Positions 45,908-59,200 of a stretch of 64,000 nucleotides of DNA are shown one piece after another; position 1 is the stretch's first letter, and every line of letters starts with the position of its first letter. Both the position numbers and the translations under genes were made by a program. Origin of the DNA: Heligmosomoides polygyrus polygyrus (Eukaryota > Nematoda > Chromadorea > Rhabditida > Heligmosomidae). The notes beneath the pieces were generated by a model. That model searched no databases. It was not told where the DNA came from and worked only from the letters and a program-made list of their open reading frames with translations. The DNA is taken from contig OX377204.1 in NCBI GenBank assembly GCA_947396885.1, positions 93,816,728 through 93,880,727 of the forward strand, read 5' to 3'.

Positions 45908-46565
45908 TTAAACTAAAAAGTCGATGAATTCCCCCACTGAATGTTCGCTATAGATTTTTGTCATAGCAGCGATGAGCAGCTCGACAGAGTTCGTCTCCTC
46001 TCCCTTCTCGCGCTTTTGTTCATCTTCAAGTCGAGCTCTGTGAATCATACCTCGCACCTGGAGCATCCAGAAAAAATAAAAACAAAATCATCAGGTGGAT
46101 TACAATGTCGGTCATACCTTCTCAATAATCTGCTCATCGCTGATGTTCAGTGGACTAGACGGCTGCGCTCTCAAGCTGATAGTTTTCCCCGATATCGGCG
46201 GCGCAAACGGTGGACCAACGGGTCCCTTTCGAATCAGTGGATCCTTCCGCATAACCATGTTGAAGAAATCGACAGGGTCCCTTTCAAACCTCAATGCGTT
46301 CATCTCCTGCGCTTCTTCTGACGACGGTGGCGGTTTTTCCTTCCCTTTCTCCCCTTCAGGTGCTGAAATCTGTCAATAAGAGGCTGCATGACCAATGACC
46401 GTGATGACAGTGTCTACCTTCCCCCTTGTCTATAAACGACTCGTCTATCTCGTACTCGATCTCAACTATTTCCGACGGAAGTCGTTCCTGAGGACTTGGT
46501 TTCTGTAGATATGTCAGGTCCTCTCGGATACCTTTCAAGCCCGTCAGGAATTCGGGAAGTGCCTC
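45908..46565 (-). CDS. Three coding exons, possible C-terminal exons of EDEM2
   Basis: Exons 46418-46565 (EALPEFLTGLKGIREDLTYL), 46118-46362 (KPPPSSEEAQEMNALRFERD then PLIRKGPVGPPFAPP) and 45908-46057 (VRGMIHRARLEDEQKREKGE, stop TAA at 45908). Junctions are phase 1 and phase 0 with canonical sites (tgtttag, atttcag, gctccag; donors gtagac, gtatga). The reading is acidic, proline-rich and protein-like, without recognised domains. The first exon accepts phase 0, which matches the EDEM2 exon ending LLRK|gtgtgc at 51157, so these may encode a nematode-specific EDEM2 tail. They could instead belong to a separate downstream gene. Confidence 0.55.
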
Positions 46566-46725
46566 CTAAACACAGCGATACGAAAAGGAACAAAAGAGAA
46601 AATGAAGCATACTTCGCCACGCAGCAGTATTTCGCTAATTTTGAGCACAATTACCACCGACTTCATAGTCCGCGAAAGGAGCGACAGCATCGATTCACTC
46701 ACCATGGAAGGTTCTCACAAGGAAA

Positions 46726-47102
46726 AGTTCCCAACTCATGATGAGCTAGTGCGATGCTATTTTGACAGGACGTAGTGTCATGTGTGCGGAGTACAGAATT
46801 ACAGTTAGTTTTTGCAGGACGCTTTTTTTAAAGACCGGAAAAAAAGGCGTAAAAACGTGTGCGTAACAATCATTATCCCCTATGACACCCCATGAGCCAG
46901 TACTTCGCTAATTTCGGTGGCAGTAGTAGGAGTGTCGCCTCATAGGAGCACATCGGCAGCCTTTTGAGTTCGAGCCCGCGCACAGCCAGTATTTTTGCAC
47001 ATATTAGTTTGTTGTTACTACGCTTTCTCATAATCACAGGAGTCAATTTGAGACCATCAATGCTTACAACGAACCAAGGATGTCTATTTGCGCCTTCATA
47101 TG
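46726..47102 (+). repeat. tRNA-derived SINE, left inverted copy
   Basis: It contains ttttgagttcgagcccgcgc (B-box, about 46962-46981), followed by tttttgcacatattagtttg, cataatcacaggagtcaatt and tctatttgcgccttc. The reverse complement of the same sequence is at 50283-50968. A third, more distant copy in + orientation is at 62575-62720. The two inverted copies flank the LINE at 47103-50292. Confidence 0.75.
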
Positions 47103-50100
47103 TGCTAAGTTTTGAACGATACGTATACCGTACCTACACCACTACCATATCACCACATCACCAACGATGCCGTAACTACACAAAAAAAACGCATACCCTA
47201 CGGTTCAATATTATAAACCAGCCTTCGCCTCCATATCGGTACATAAGTGTGCTAAAATGTTGTTTTCACTGAACGATGGTCACGACGAAATTATATGAAA
47301 CAGATACGCATCGCTGAAAAACTGACACATAAAACGCTTGTAAGAAATTCGAATTCCTTAGTTGCAAATCTCCGCCTCTATAAATATGACATTGTACTCT
47401 TAACGGAAACATGGTTGGGAAGTCATAATGATTTATACCCTTTATTAGGTGATGTATGCAATCTGTACTCGGGAGTAAGGTGTGATCGGACATCCCATAA
47501 AGGAGGAGGTGTTACATTGCTCCTACGTAACACCTTCTCATATAAGGTAATATTCCAGGAATCTGTAGAAGATTGCTATGAGCTACTGATCTGTGATGTT
47601 TCTTTAGCGTCTGAAGTAGTCCGTTTCGTGCTGGTCTATAGAACACCCAGTTGCAGTGCTAGAGGGTCCTACCAGCTTGCAAAGGCCATAGGTGATTTTT
47701 CTGTGAATAACGCCCGTAGCATTGTCTTAGGTGACTTTAATATTCCAGACCTAAGAGGTTCTAGCCCGAGCGCCGTGTCAAAGGTATTTTGCGATACATT
47801 CGATGCTCATGGTTTCGCACAGTTGGTTAGTGCTCCCACTAGAGGACGCTCCTTATTGGATCTACTTCTGTGCAATGAACGGAATCTCGTGAACGCAGTT
47901 AGAACTTGTCCGCCTATTGGGAACAGTGACCACGCTGCAATTGTTTTTAAGCTGGCTCTCGGTGCGAGGCATGAAAAACACAAACTAGTAAGAGATTTCA
48001 AGAATGCGGACTACAACAGTATAAAGCAATACCTCGCTGGTATTGATTGGATTGGTGTTTTTGGGAGAGGAGAATCGGTTAATGACGTGTACGAAACGTT
48101 TGTTGCTATCCTTCATCACGTCGTAGAGTTATTTGTTCCCATGAAAATGGTCAACACGGACTTGCGACATCTAACGTCTTACCTCCAGAAGATGTTAGAT
48201 AAGCAAAGAGCTTTATGGACCATAGCCTGCTCATCTGGTCATTACGTGGATAAGAAAAATTTTGAGCGTTTTAGAGCGAAAGTTGACAAAGCTTTATTTA
48301 AATATAGTGTCTATGTGGAACGCAAAATCATTGGAACGGGTGATAAAATGGCACTGTATAGGTACATAAATTCCAGGCGTGGTCAGACCAGTGTCATACC
48401 AAATTTAACTCGTGACGATGGTACCACAGCTTCTACTGAGGAAGATAAGGCTAATCTATTGGCATCGGAATTTCAGAAGGCGTATAACTCGCACACTGAT
48501 GAATTGTCTTTCTCTGCAGAGTGCAGTTCCAGTCAGTTTCCTCCTATGCAGGCTTCTCTGTGGTTCCATAGGGAAGAAATCGCTGATATCCTGGAGCAGT
48601 GGCCTAATTCCTCATCTACCTCTCCAGATTTCATTCCAGTCGCTTTTATAAAGAAGATTGCAGTATATTTAGCTTTTCCTCTGGAACACATTTACAACTT
48701 GAGCTATATGAAAGGTGAGGTACCTTTGCGGTGAAAACATGCGCTAATAACACCGATTCTCAAGAAGCCGCCTATTCACGATGCCAGAAACTATAGGCCC
48801 ATAAGTATCACTTCTGTTTTTGCAAGAGTGTTCGAGAAAGTTGTTAAGAAACATATTATGAAGCATCTTTTGGACAATGGTATCATTTCAGAGAACCAGT
48901 ACGGTTTCGTGAAGGGGAGGTCTGTAGAAACCTCTGTACTTACTGCCTTGAATGACTGGTCTCGAGCAGTGGAGGATAAGTGTCGCACAGATGTGGTCTT
49001 CTTTGACTTTACGAAGGCCTTTGACAAGGTCCCTATACACAAGTTACTCTTCAAAATGGAGATGGTAGGCATACACTTCAGAATTATAAGATGGGTGAAG
49101 GACTTCCTTTCGGGAAGAACCTACCAAGTACGTGTAAAAGATAAGTTCTCACCTTCATATCTTGCGTGCAGTGGTGTGCCAAGGCGGAGTCCTATCGCCT
49201 TTGCTATTTGTTATATATACGTACGAGCTACCTACTGTCATTTCGCGTTTTGGTGTGGTATGCAAGATGTACGCAGACGACATAAAGATTTACAAGTGTA
49301 TCAAAGGGATGGAAGATGTTAGTGATTTACAAGCAGCAATTGAGTATGTCGGCCAATGGTCCAAACAGTGGGAGCTTCCATTATCAGCGGAGAAAACCAA
49401 GTGCATGCTATTTGGTCCGAAGGGTGAGACATCGGTCCCATACAAACTACAATCCACTAGTCTCATGCCTGTAGAGGAAGTTCGAGACCTAGGTTTCTTG
49501 ATTAATACTAACCTGGACTTCGGCAGTTACTACAGAACACTTGCGAGGAAAGCGAACTATACCATCTATACTCTGTTCAGACTTCTACGATCGAAGGATC
49601 CCCAAGTATATTTACGGGTTTATAAATCCTACGTTCGACCGATATTGGAGTTTGGAATAACTGTTTGGAATCCTTGTAAAAAGAAGGATATCGATTTCTT
49701 TGAAAGCGTTCAGAACAGTTTTACCCGAAAGCTATATTTGAGATGTTATGATGTCCACTACCTGCAGCTGCCCAATGGCCTAGAAAGGGCAAAAGCACTT
49801 GGCCTTCCAACGCTGGCAAGTAGAAGAAGAAAGGCTGATCTCACCATGATGTTCAAAATTCTAACTCAGAGGCTCTCCATAAATCCACTTACGTTTTTCG
49901 GTGTACCGTTGACTAGAACTATGAGAGGTAAACTACGGCTTAACGTCGCGGTTGCAAAGACAAAGATTAGGACAAACTTCTTCACCTATAGGAACGTCAG
50001 CCAATTCAACACGTTACTAAGTGATGACAAAATGTCTTTGGGGTTGTCTGTCCAGGCCTTCCGTAATCTTATTGAGAAGTGACCTGTTATTGTAATTCTA

Positions 50101-50292
50101 AGTCTTTTTTTTCTGGAACTTGTCCTGATTGTACTGTTTTGGTTACAGATAGCAGACATTACTTTGCAGTTATTTGTTCACTGTTTGTCTAGACGTTACT
50201 GTGTAGCTATTTGTTTATGTTTCTTTTCTTTCGGTTTCTTAATTTTACACGTGTGATCACATTCCACGTCTTTAAATAAATAAATAAATAAA
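47103..50292 (+). mobile_element. CR1/Jockey-like LINE, nearly full-length ORF2
   Basis: ORF from 47295: APE-type endonuclease with LLTETWLGS, LVYRTPS, VLGDFNIPD and GNSDHAAIVFK, a linker, then RT with NYRPISITSVFARVFEK, ENQYGFVKGRSVET, DVVFFDFTKAFDKVP and, in another frame, GGVLSPLLFVIYTYELP, then MYADDIKIYK (49270-49281), ending near 50082. Lesions: one TGA at 48732 where a tryptophan is usual, and a small frame-changing deletion near 49180 in the SGVPQGG box. The 3' end is an AAAT microsatellite (50273-50292). Length 3.2 kb. With only two lesions it is young, although dead as it stands. Confidence 0.93.
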
Positions 50293-50968
50293 GGGAGCGA
50301 AGGCGCAAATAGACAGCCTTGTTTGTTGTAAGCATTGACGGTCTAAAATTGACTCCTGTGATCATGAAAAAGCGTAATAACAACAAACCAATATGTGCAA
50401 AAATGTTGGCAGTACGCGGACTACTCATAATCCCGCAGGTGTGCTCCTATGAGGCGGTACTCTTACCGACCGTGCCACCGAGGCACATCTCGCGGGGTGT
50501 CACAGTGGTTATGATTGTTGCGCACACGTTTTCACACCTCTTTTTTAAGTCCTTAAAAAAGCGTTCAGCAAAAACTAACTGTAATTCTAAACTGGGCGCG
50601 TGTAGCACAGTCGGAGGAGGCGCAAACTGTCGCCTGCACCCGATATCAAGTTCCTGGTTCGGATTTCCCGCCCAGGCCAACCAAGCCTTCCATACCTCCG
50701 GGGTCGGCGAATTGGTACCAGACGTGTCTGGGAAGAATAAAGCGCTCACCTGTTCATCGGCTGGCCACCGCAAGTCATTGTATGGCCAAATACGCATTCA
50801 TGTCGTCTCCACGACATCCGTAGAAGTAGAATGCGCTGCCGCATCCCAAAAGGGATTCAGTAGCGCCGTCCTTTATCCTTTATATCTAAACTCCGCTCAC
50901 ACGACTCTACATCCTGTCAAAATAGCATCGCAAAAGCCCACCTTGAGCTGAGAAGCTTTTCTTGTGAG
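50293..50968 (-). repeat. tRNA-derived SINE, right inverted copy, with nested SINE
   Basis: Reverse complement of 46726-47102, including ggtggcacggtcggtaagag (A-box-like), gcctcataggagcaca and ttttgcacatattggtttg. It is split by about 290 bp (50590-50885) of the gtgtagcacagtcggagg family seen also in the hAT element. Outer ends of both copies share gcgatgctattttgacagga. Confidence 0.75.
50590..50885 (+). repeat. Nested tRNA-like SINE (gtgtagcacagtcggagg family)
   Basis: The head gcgtgtagcacagtcggagg resembles an RNA polymerase III A box, followed by ttggttggcctgggcgg-type blocks (inverted here) and a 3' part with cagtagcgccgtcctttatc. It matches 32835-33100 closely. Confidence 0.65.
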
Positions 50969-51156
50969 AACCTAACTTGATCAGTAAAAAACACGTGTCA
51001 AATTTTACTAGGAGATCGCTCTGCATTTAACCGATCCTTATGCAACAGTTGCTCCCGTCACTCTTGTCGCAGACTATGAACAGATGGTAACGGTGTTCAG
51101 TGGTTCTAATCGAGCTAATAAGTCCAGCTTCAACAACAAACGCGACTGAAGCACAC

Positions 51157-54100
51157 CTTTCGAAGCAGCCTCGGCGATATAGTGTCATGATGATCCAAAA
51201 TAGACAGAAGATCGTACTCGTCCTCCCACTTCCTCACGGCCTCACGTTCTGCCTGTCTCTGTGCCGAGCAGCAGTGCACAATCGCTGGGTCGATTGGATG
51301 AGCCTCGGTGTTGAAGATGTAGCCACCAGCTGCAAATCTACTAGTTTCAAACGCTTTACTCCTGTAGCTCGAATGACTTGTCCGAATAGTTATTTCAATG
51401 ACTTTCACGCGAATTTTAATATTCGAACTCGACTGTTCAAAAAATCGCGTTCTTTGTGTTCAAATTCGAATGTTCAGAAAAACCGCTTTTTTCGAAAACA
51501 TGAGAAACTACTAGTGTTCAAGGTGTTTCTGACTATTCCAGGCTCTAAAGATGGCGAAACTCGCCGAAACGAAAACCGAATAGAAAGTGAATAACGATCT
51601 TGGTTAACGGCTAAAAAAGAACACACTAACAGCATAACAACGCCACGCCAAGAATCACCGAAAGTCGAACTTGGACAAAAGATGACCGCTCTCGTCATTG
51701 ATGCCAAAGAACTTCACTAGCCTTCTGCTTGGCAATTAGCAATAGACAAGCAATAAGAAGTGAATGTGTCGCAAGAAGAGGCTAAGCAAGTTAATTATGA
51801 ATTATATTTTGTTCCCTTTTTTCAGAAGAGACATCGGCGGCGTCGGTGTGCAACATGTTTTATTACAAATCAGTTTCTTTAAGCCTCAGTTGGCTGGTAT
51901 CGAGGTTGTAAGCTGTCACAACGATGTTTTGTTGCGATCAAAACTTCTAGCGCCAGGCGGGACTCGAACCCGCACCTCCCTCTGACCGGGCGGGAACGCT
52001 CTACGCCTTTACACCACCGGCGCCGTTTGATCGAACGCAACATCCACACCACATGTTTTATTACGTTTTTATTATATTTCTTTGCAGCTTTTCTGCACCT
52101 TCTATTAATTTGTTAACGTTCCTGTTTCTTTTCTGGAGAGATGGCCTCCGGAGTTCCGGGCTTCGTCGACGTTTGAAGAGAGTCAGAGAAGCTGTCCCAT
52201 GGGCCAAGCCGTAGAAAATTAGGTGGGCCGGTCGTTTCGCAGACACAAGCTGCTCGAGAGCCTCACCGACTGGTTCTGCAAATGTTAAGAGAACGCCAGG
52301 ACGTCCACAAACACGTTGATCGGACTTCTTCGTAAAAGCTATGAACGGACGATATCACGCTCTTCGTGTCCCTCGGGCGAGAAGGATTCATTGGAGCACT
52401 CTGGCACGCGACAGGGACGAATGGAGACGCTGCCGGCGCCCGCTCGAGAGGTGATCTCTTTTCTGTGTTGGAGTTTTTCTCGTTGTTTTTGCGGTGCTAC
52501 GCAACGTTTTAAGTGCACCTAGAGAGCATTAATTATCAAATGGCCAGCGTTAGCAAGCCGGCAGAAATACCGCCCACCATCACGCGTCTCCAATCTTCCA
52601 CTCACAATGGCGTAGACTTTAGCAGCGGCCACTGTCTTCTTTGCAGCTTTTTTCGCTTTTCGATAATTCCGCAAAATATGGACTGTTTGTCATCGGTAAA
52701 CATGTAATAGACCCGTTTCTTTTCTCTGACGTTCCCCTGACATCTTTAGGCCATAGCCATCCTTGGTGTCGATCCGGTGGCATCGCCCAGAGCTCGTTTG
52801 TGCCAAGTTCGAAGCTTGTGCTCCGGATTATCGTTTCGGTAGTTCCTTTCCAGGTCTTGTCGACAATCGTCTGCAACCGAATGGAAGCAGCAGCACCTTT
52901 TCCTTTCAATCGCCACCACTTGAACTGGAATGCATCGCTCCATCTCGTTCAGTACTGAAGGGTGATAGTCGTTGTGCAGATCCATGGAAGGAACTGCATG
53001 GCGACTACCTCATATGGCAGAATTTTGATAAATGTGACAAGCCCTTGGTCACGATGTTTAACAACGACATAGACCGCGCTTTCGCGTTCCTGCAATAAAG
53101 AAAAATATTTTTAAAAACCGGTTTTATTTTCGCAAGCAAGCATTTCGTCGTTAGCATACGGGGATCTATCCTAGTCCGGGGGCCACATAACTAAAAATTA
53201 TTGTATTTAAGAAATCCACTTGAGACTTACTGAGCGGCTACTACAGAACAACATAGGACCCTAAACAAGAAAAAGTCACAAAGAAAAAAACGAAACATTA
53301 GATTTGTTGCGGTTGTAAGTCGGCAAAGTTGTGCCCTTCTCACCATGTTGGATCATGGTTATAACATGTCAGCCGGCGGTCAGCACGCGGCATGCGGCTT
53401 CACGCGCCCTATTCACCATGTTAGATCCTGTTATAACATGTCAGCCGGCGGTCAGCACGAGGTATGCATTCCGTTGCTCTTTGCCCGCCCAGACGGTTGT
53501 AAACCGCGACAATTTTTTATTTGTTTTTTCGTTCGTTTTTGGCTTCTTTTAGGTTCCAACTTGTGCTCTAGGAGCCGCTTGGCAAATATCGATTCATTTT
53601 GTTACCTACTTTTTAGTTATGTGGCCCCCCGGACTAGGATAGATCCGCATACAGCTGCCACCGCTCCAAACTGGCCGAAAAACAAACAACAAAACAACAG
53701 TACAGAACAACTCACCATCTATCACACATTCTCCATTCGGAGTGTCCACAATCCTAGCTTTCCGGCCATCGTTATGTATGAAATTCTGATGATCGAATAT
53801 CAGATAGAGGTATTTGGTGGTTTCGGCCAGGAAAAACGACTCCATCCTGGAAAGTCGGGCCAGATTAGGTCTTTAGGATTAAAGAGCTCTCACATTTACT
53901 GTAAGCGATTTCCAAATGTAAACATGCAAAAAACAACGAAAGGTAAAAGAACAAAAAGTTCGCTATGAACTCGAAAGTCTTTCAAAAAGGAAATGGAGAC
54001 TACCGCACTATTGTACAGGAGAGGTGAAAAAAGTACATCCTGACCTCGCCCAGGGGTGCCGATCACGAATCTGACATCCGTTTTTAAAAATTCGACCGAT

Positions 54101-55873
54101 TACGGTAGGTTACGGTAGCTACATGTAACTAAGGCTGTCGAGGTCATAACCACGGATTTCGACCAAACTTCGCCTGGGGGTTATTTGGGGTGCTGATCAC
54201 GAATATGACATCCATTTTTGAAATTTTGACAGATTAGGGTAGGTAACCGTAGGTACGGTGACTAAGGCTGCCGAGGTCATAATAACCGATTTCGCCTAAG
54301 CTTCGTCAATGGAGGTTATCTGGGGTGCTGCTCACAAATCTCACATCCTAAAGAATGGGCCGATACAGTAGTGGCACCGCGTGCAAGTGGTCCCGCAGGA
54401 CATGCAGACTCGGCCCTCGACATCGAATGTCCCTTCAGGAATCCACTCTGAAGCGTTCCTTACCCTACTTACCGTAACCTACCGTACTCAAGCGTAATAC
54501 GAAAAAATGATGCCGGATTTGTTATCAAACCCTCACACCAACCCCCAGTGTGAGATTTAGACAAAATCGGTGATCAAGACCGATAATCACTCCTATCTAC
54601 CGTACTTTACCGTACTCCAGCGCAATACGAAAAACGTATATTAGATTCGTAATCAGCACCCCAAATAGCCCACCTAGGAGACGTTCGGGCGAAATAGGTG
54701 ATTATGACCTCGAGAGCCTTAGCCATACGCACCTACCGTAAAGTACCGTAATCGGCCAAATTTCAAAAAACTATGTAAGACACGTGAACAGCACCCCAAA
54801 TAACACTCCTGGGCGAGGTTTGGGAAAAAAATTTGGACCTCATCCTCGACCTCTGGAGTCGTGAAGGTACAACAGTGCCTTAATGGCAGTTTAAATCATC
54901 TTACTTTCTACACATCTCCTACACAATTATTTCACTCCAAATTCTCAAATAAGGGTTTACTTTGAGCTGTGCTTCACTCACTTCTCGTTAAACAATGACT
55001 ACTTTTACGCGTGAAAGTGAACTTTCTGCAGTGTTTTGAAGGATTTTAGTGCTTTCCATTCTTATTTCTTCCGTTGTTTTGTCTAATTGCCTGTTTACAT
55101 TTGGAAGTCGGCCCCTTTTTAAAGAGAAAAGGATCAGCTTGACACTAAGATGTCGAGTTCGTTAGACTTCTACTCAACAAATCGTAGTTTTTCTTTCAGG
55201 AAAAACCGTATCCTACGAAAATATTATGTGTTTCCCTGTCAAACGTGATGTTCAACTGTAGTTTTTACATCTGAACTTTATGTACATTCTTAAATTTCAA
55301 TTTTTGAATTCAATGTCAGCCATGAGCATTCCTTCAAATGCAAAGAGAAGAGATTAAACAGAACGATGGCAACTGCACATCAGCCTTTTTTGAAGAAAAA
55401 AAACTTAAATTACAATTACTTCAAACAAAAAGTCCGTTCCGGCTTTCAAAGTGCTATAATCGTAGAAATTTATATCCAACCTGTCTTCTATCGAATGATC
55501 GTTGACGTTGTTGATGGTGGCATAGCCACATGACGTCTTCGCACTGTGCTCAATAGCCTGAAACATAGCTTCTAGCATTAGCTGCTAAGGACGTGTTTGA
55601 CACTTCAGCGTGACGATGAGTGGCTGCTGTAGCAGAACCATCGATATCGATTAGGCGTCACCAGCGATCGATATCGGTCGCTTTCGCGCTGTCACAACGC
55701 CCAGCGATTGGAGTATAAACCCTTTCTTAGTCAGCGGAGGACAGGAATAGAAAACTCACATCGACTAGCTGAGCTGCGAGCTCGAGAAATTTCGGATCTT
55801 CCGTGGCTCTATAGAGATACATCAGGCTTTCGGCCATCTCTGGTCGAAGTGGGAAGGCTGATCGCTTCTCTGA
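51157..55873 (-). CDS. EDEM2: EDEM2 exons 10-13: C-terminal catalytic part
   Basis: Exons 55760-55873 ([20 protein letters not shown]), 55481-55557 ([16 protein letters not shown]), 53716-53846 ([20 protein letters not shown]) and 51157-51329 ([20 protein letters not shown], then an acidic helix to LLRK). If the last donor (gtgtgc at 51156) is not used, translation ends at a TGA at 51130. Introns are expanded by a minisatellite-like inverted array, a TIR element, RTE and SINE insertions. Confidence 0.92.
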
Positions 55874-56203
55874 CTACAAACACAGGCATCAGCCAGTCCT
55901 TTCTTGAAACACATCGATATACACAATTCTCACGTCAAATTGGACACTTTTCAAGCCTAGTTGACGCTTTTCGAACCAAATATAACATATTGGAAATCAA
56001 AACTTTTAAAAATCAGCGTTTCCGACTGCATCATGGGCGGTCCAGAACAGAAGATTATATGTTTTGCAGCCATTTATTGCATCCGATTATAAGGACAAAA
56101 ACATTAAAAGAATAAAACGAGCTCCTTTCACATTAAAATAGAGGATCTCCGGAACAGAATAACTTTTTGTTCGACGAGAATTTAGTACAACATTCTTTTA
56201 AGA

Positions 56204-56297
<94 letters not shown>

Positions 56298-59200
56298 ACT
56301 TTGCAATTTTATAAATAAACTATTAATTATTGAAAACTAAATTAATTATTGAAATATAAATTTTCATTTTTAAAGAAAACAACGAATTAAATTTTGCTTT
56401 GAAGCGCACAAAAGTGGCAATCATTAAGTGCACTAGAAAAGAAATCGCGCCATGCATCTGTTTAGCTCGTTGCAAATTTCATATGATTCGTTGCATGGGA
56501 TAATGCATACGTAAACAAGACAAAAAGAACAGGTATTAAAAACAGCATATCTTTACATTACCGTTTCGAGTGAGCAGGATTTACACTATCAATCAAACAA
56601 GAATCAAGGAGATCTGGTCGAGTGCATAGCGTGATCCTATGTCAAAACACAAAATGATTAACACCTTCCTTCATCTTAAGACAAAAATTGATGCAATATT
56701 TTCCTTGAAAGATAAAAATTATATAAATAAATATATATAAATATATAAATATATATATATATATGTATATATATACATATATATACATATATATATATTA
56801 TATATTCGAACAGTGTTTTCAGTTATTGTTCCAGGAAATAAAAAATTTCAAACAGAGCCATATCAAATTTTCCTTGAACAAAAAACTACTCTAGCCATCT
56901 CGTAGAGTCCCTAGTTTACTACGAAAGGAGGCCCTCTTGATTTGGGAGATGTTCAGTATGATTTCAAAAGCGTAAAGCTTACTTGAACCCTAGTTTGTAC
57001 TTGCGCCGCGGCACCACAATCGCCATAGATATCGATTTTTTGCGTCACCCGATCGATATCAATTGCGTCTATGATGCCGCCCCACGCAGCTGCGCAACTA
57101 TAAATCAGAGCTAAGATAACCTCATGTCTTGTCTGGTGTGTGGGACCATTCGTCGATTTTTTGAAACGTCGAAAGTTCTTCGTTAATTCAAGCCACTACT
57201 TGTCGAAAAGCTCAATAAGCCAGTAACGGGAAACAGTTTTTGGACCACGCTTTTTACACCAATGCCTAAAGATGAGATACACGTAGCACAAAAAAAGTTC
57301 CCAATTAGAAAAATAAATTAACTGTAACTGAAACTGTGACAAAAAAATTAACCACTAAATCCTAAATTAACTGTGACACTCATCGTGTCACACAGTCCCA
57401 CGCGGCTGAAACAGGGGCACGACATCGTGTCACGCGGTCTCGTGCAGACGAAAGTGTGACACGACATCGTGTCACCCAGTTCCACGCAGCCGAAAGGGTG
57501 TGACACGACATCGTTTCACGCGATCTCACGTAACCGAAAAGGTGTGTCACGACATCGTGTCACCCGGTACCACTTGACCGACTGTGTGACACGACATCGT
57601 GCCACATGGTCCCACATGGCTGAAAAGGTGCTACACGAGATCGTGTCACCTGCCCCACATGGCTGAAAAGGTGCAACACGACATCGTGTCAAGCGGTCCC
57701 ATGCGGCTGAAGAGGTGTGGCACGCCATACTCGTGTCACACTGTCGTCAACGTGTTAATAAAAAGTGTCCCACTCCATATGAAGTGTCCGTTTTGGTTTG
57801 GAAATCGTCCAATTTGATTCGACAAATGTCCAATTTTATTAGCTAGGAGTCTGACTTGTCGTGAAAATTGTATAAAATAAAGTCCTAAAATCTCACGGTT
57901 GAGCTCTGAATGTTGTAGAACTCCGGTGGGAAACCGTATTGACGAATCACTTGAGAATATTGGAGCATTATTCGAGAAGCATCTTCGACATCGCCAATCA
58001 TTGTCTAGAGAATGGACCTTCATTAAGGGCTTAAGGCCAAAAAGTAACCAAGAAAGCCGCAAACTCACCAATAATCCAGGCCAGAAGGCCTCGAGAGACT
58101 GAAAAATCGGCAGCGACACAGCTCCTTTCGCCATCGACACCCACATGAACCAGTCACCCTTGCGTACATAGCGATTGATGGCCGAAGCGTATTCTGTATG
58201 CCAAATCTTGGGCCTATAGAAGCATTGTCACGCAGAATTCTTACCGTTGAACTGTTCCATCAAAGCAGGGCGCTGCAGTAGAAAAGCACCTTTCACCAGA
58301 TATTCGAAGTACGAGTCCACACCCGCTCCAATGCCTGTATCCGTTGCGGTCCACTGACCTGAAGGCTAGCAGCTATAGACAACAATACCGGCCCTGTCTA
58401 ACCTTCGAGGTTGCGCCATGCAATCTACTTCTGCTTGATATGTAACTGGTCCATACCTGTTTGTACATTGATATGGTTCCCAACGAGACCGATCGCGGAT
58501 CGTGTTCTCCAGAGCGACTCCAGCGCCCTGAGCGCCACTCTCTCAAACTGCGGATCACCAGTGAGACGCGACAGTGTTCCAAATTCTAGAGTAGACGAAT
58601 TTGTATAGGCTTCAACTCTTCAGGCAGATTTTTGCTGAAGTTTTCTTGAGTAGATATCCTCAAATTGTCAAAGAAAGCACAGAATTCAGCAAAAATTCTG
58701 GGTAAGGACAATTTAAGGGCCAAAACCGCTCCAAGCTTCCAGGATCTGCGGGCGATAATACTGCAGGAGAGCTCACCTACTATGAAGGTTCCAACACCAG
58801 CCGTGCAAGTGACTGGCGTTTCGCTCTTCGGTACTCCATACTTCAGATTCACAGTCCCGTACGGCATTCCGGTTTCTGAAACCATTTTTCATTTTTACGT
58901 TCCAAAGATTCATTCTAGCATCTAGTATGGGTTTAGTCTACAAACAATCGAAATTACCAATCAGGTCTTTAGGAATTTTCTCAAGGATAACCTCATAAAG
59001 AATCCGTGTGCGACACAGGAGAACCATACACTTGTGGAATTTCGGTTTTTAGCTAACCAGGGAAGGGTATCGGGCGAATGTCTGAACGGCGAGAATGAAT
59101 AACATTGCGAGATTCTCCACCCTTCAAACATTAGTCATGAATGTTCCATTTTTCCAAAGCCCTTGAAACTACCGGGTTAGTAGTCCTGAAAGTTCGTTAT

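Noticed and set aside
51944..52024. Possible functional tRNA, even a tRNA-Sec because TCA lies in the middle
   Set aside because: The anticodon arm does not form a 5-bp stem with a 7-base loop, an extra base separates T stem and acceptor, the sequence does not match known nematode tRNA-Sec, and TSDs mark it as a SINE.
57376..57745. Regular short repeats resembling a CRISPR array
   Set aside because: The spacer parts are themselves repeated between units, the host is eukaryotic with introns, and no cas-like genes exist. It is a minisatellite.
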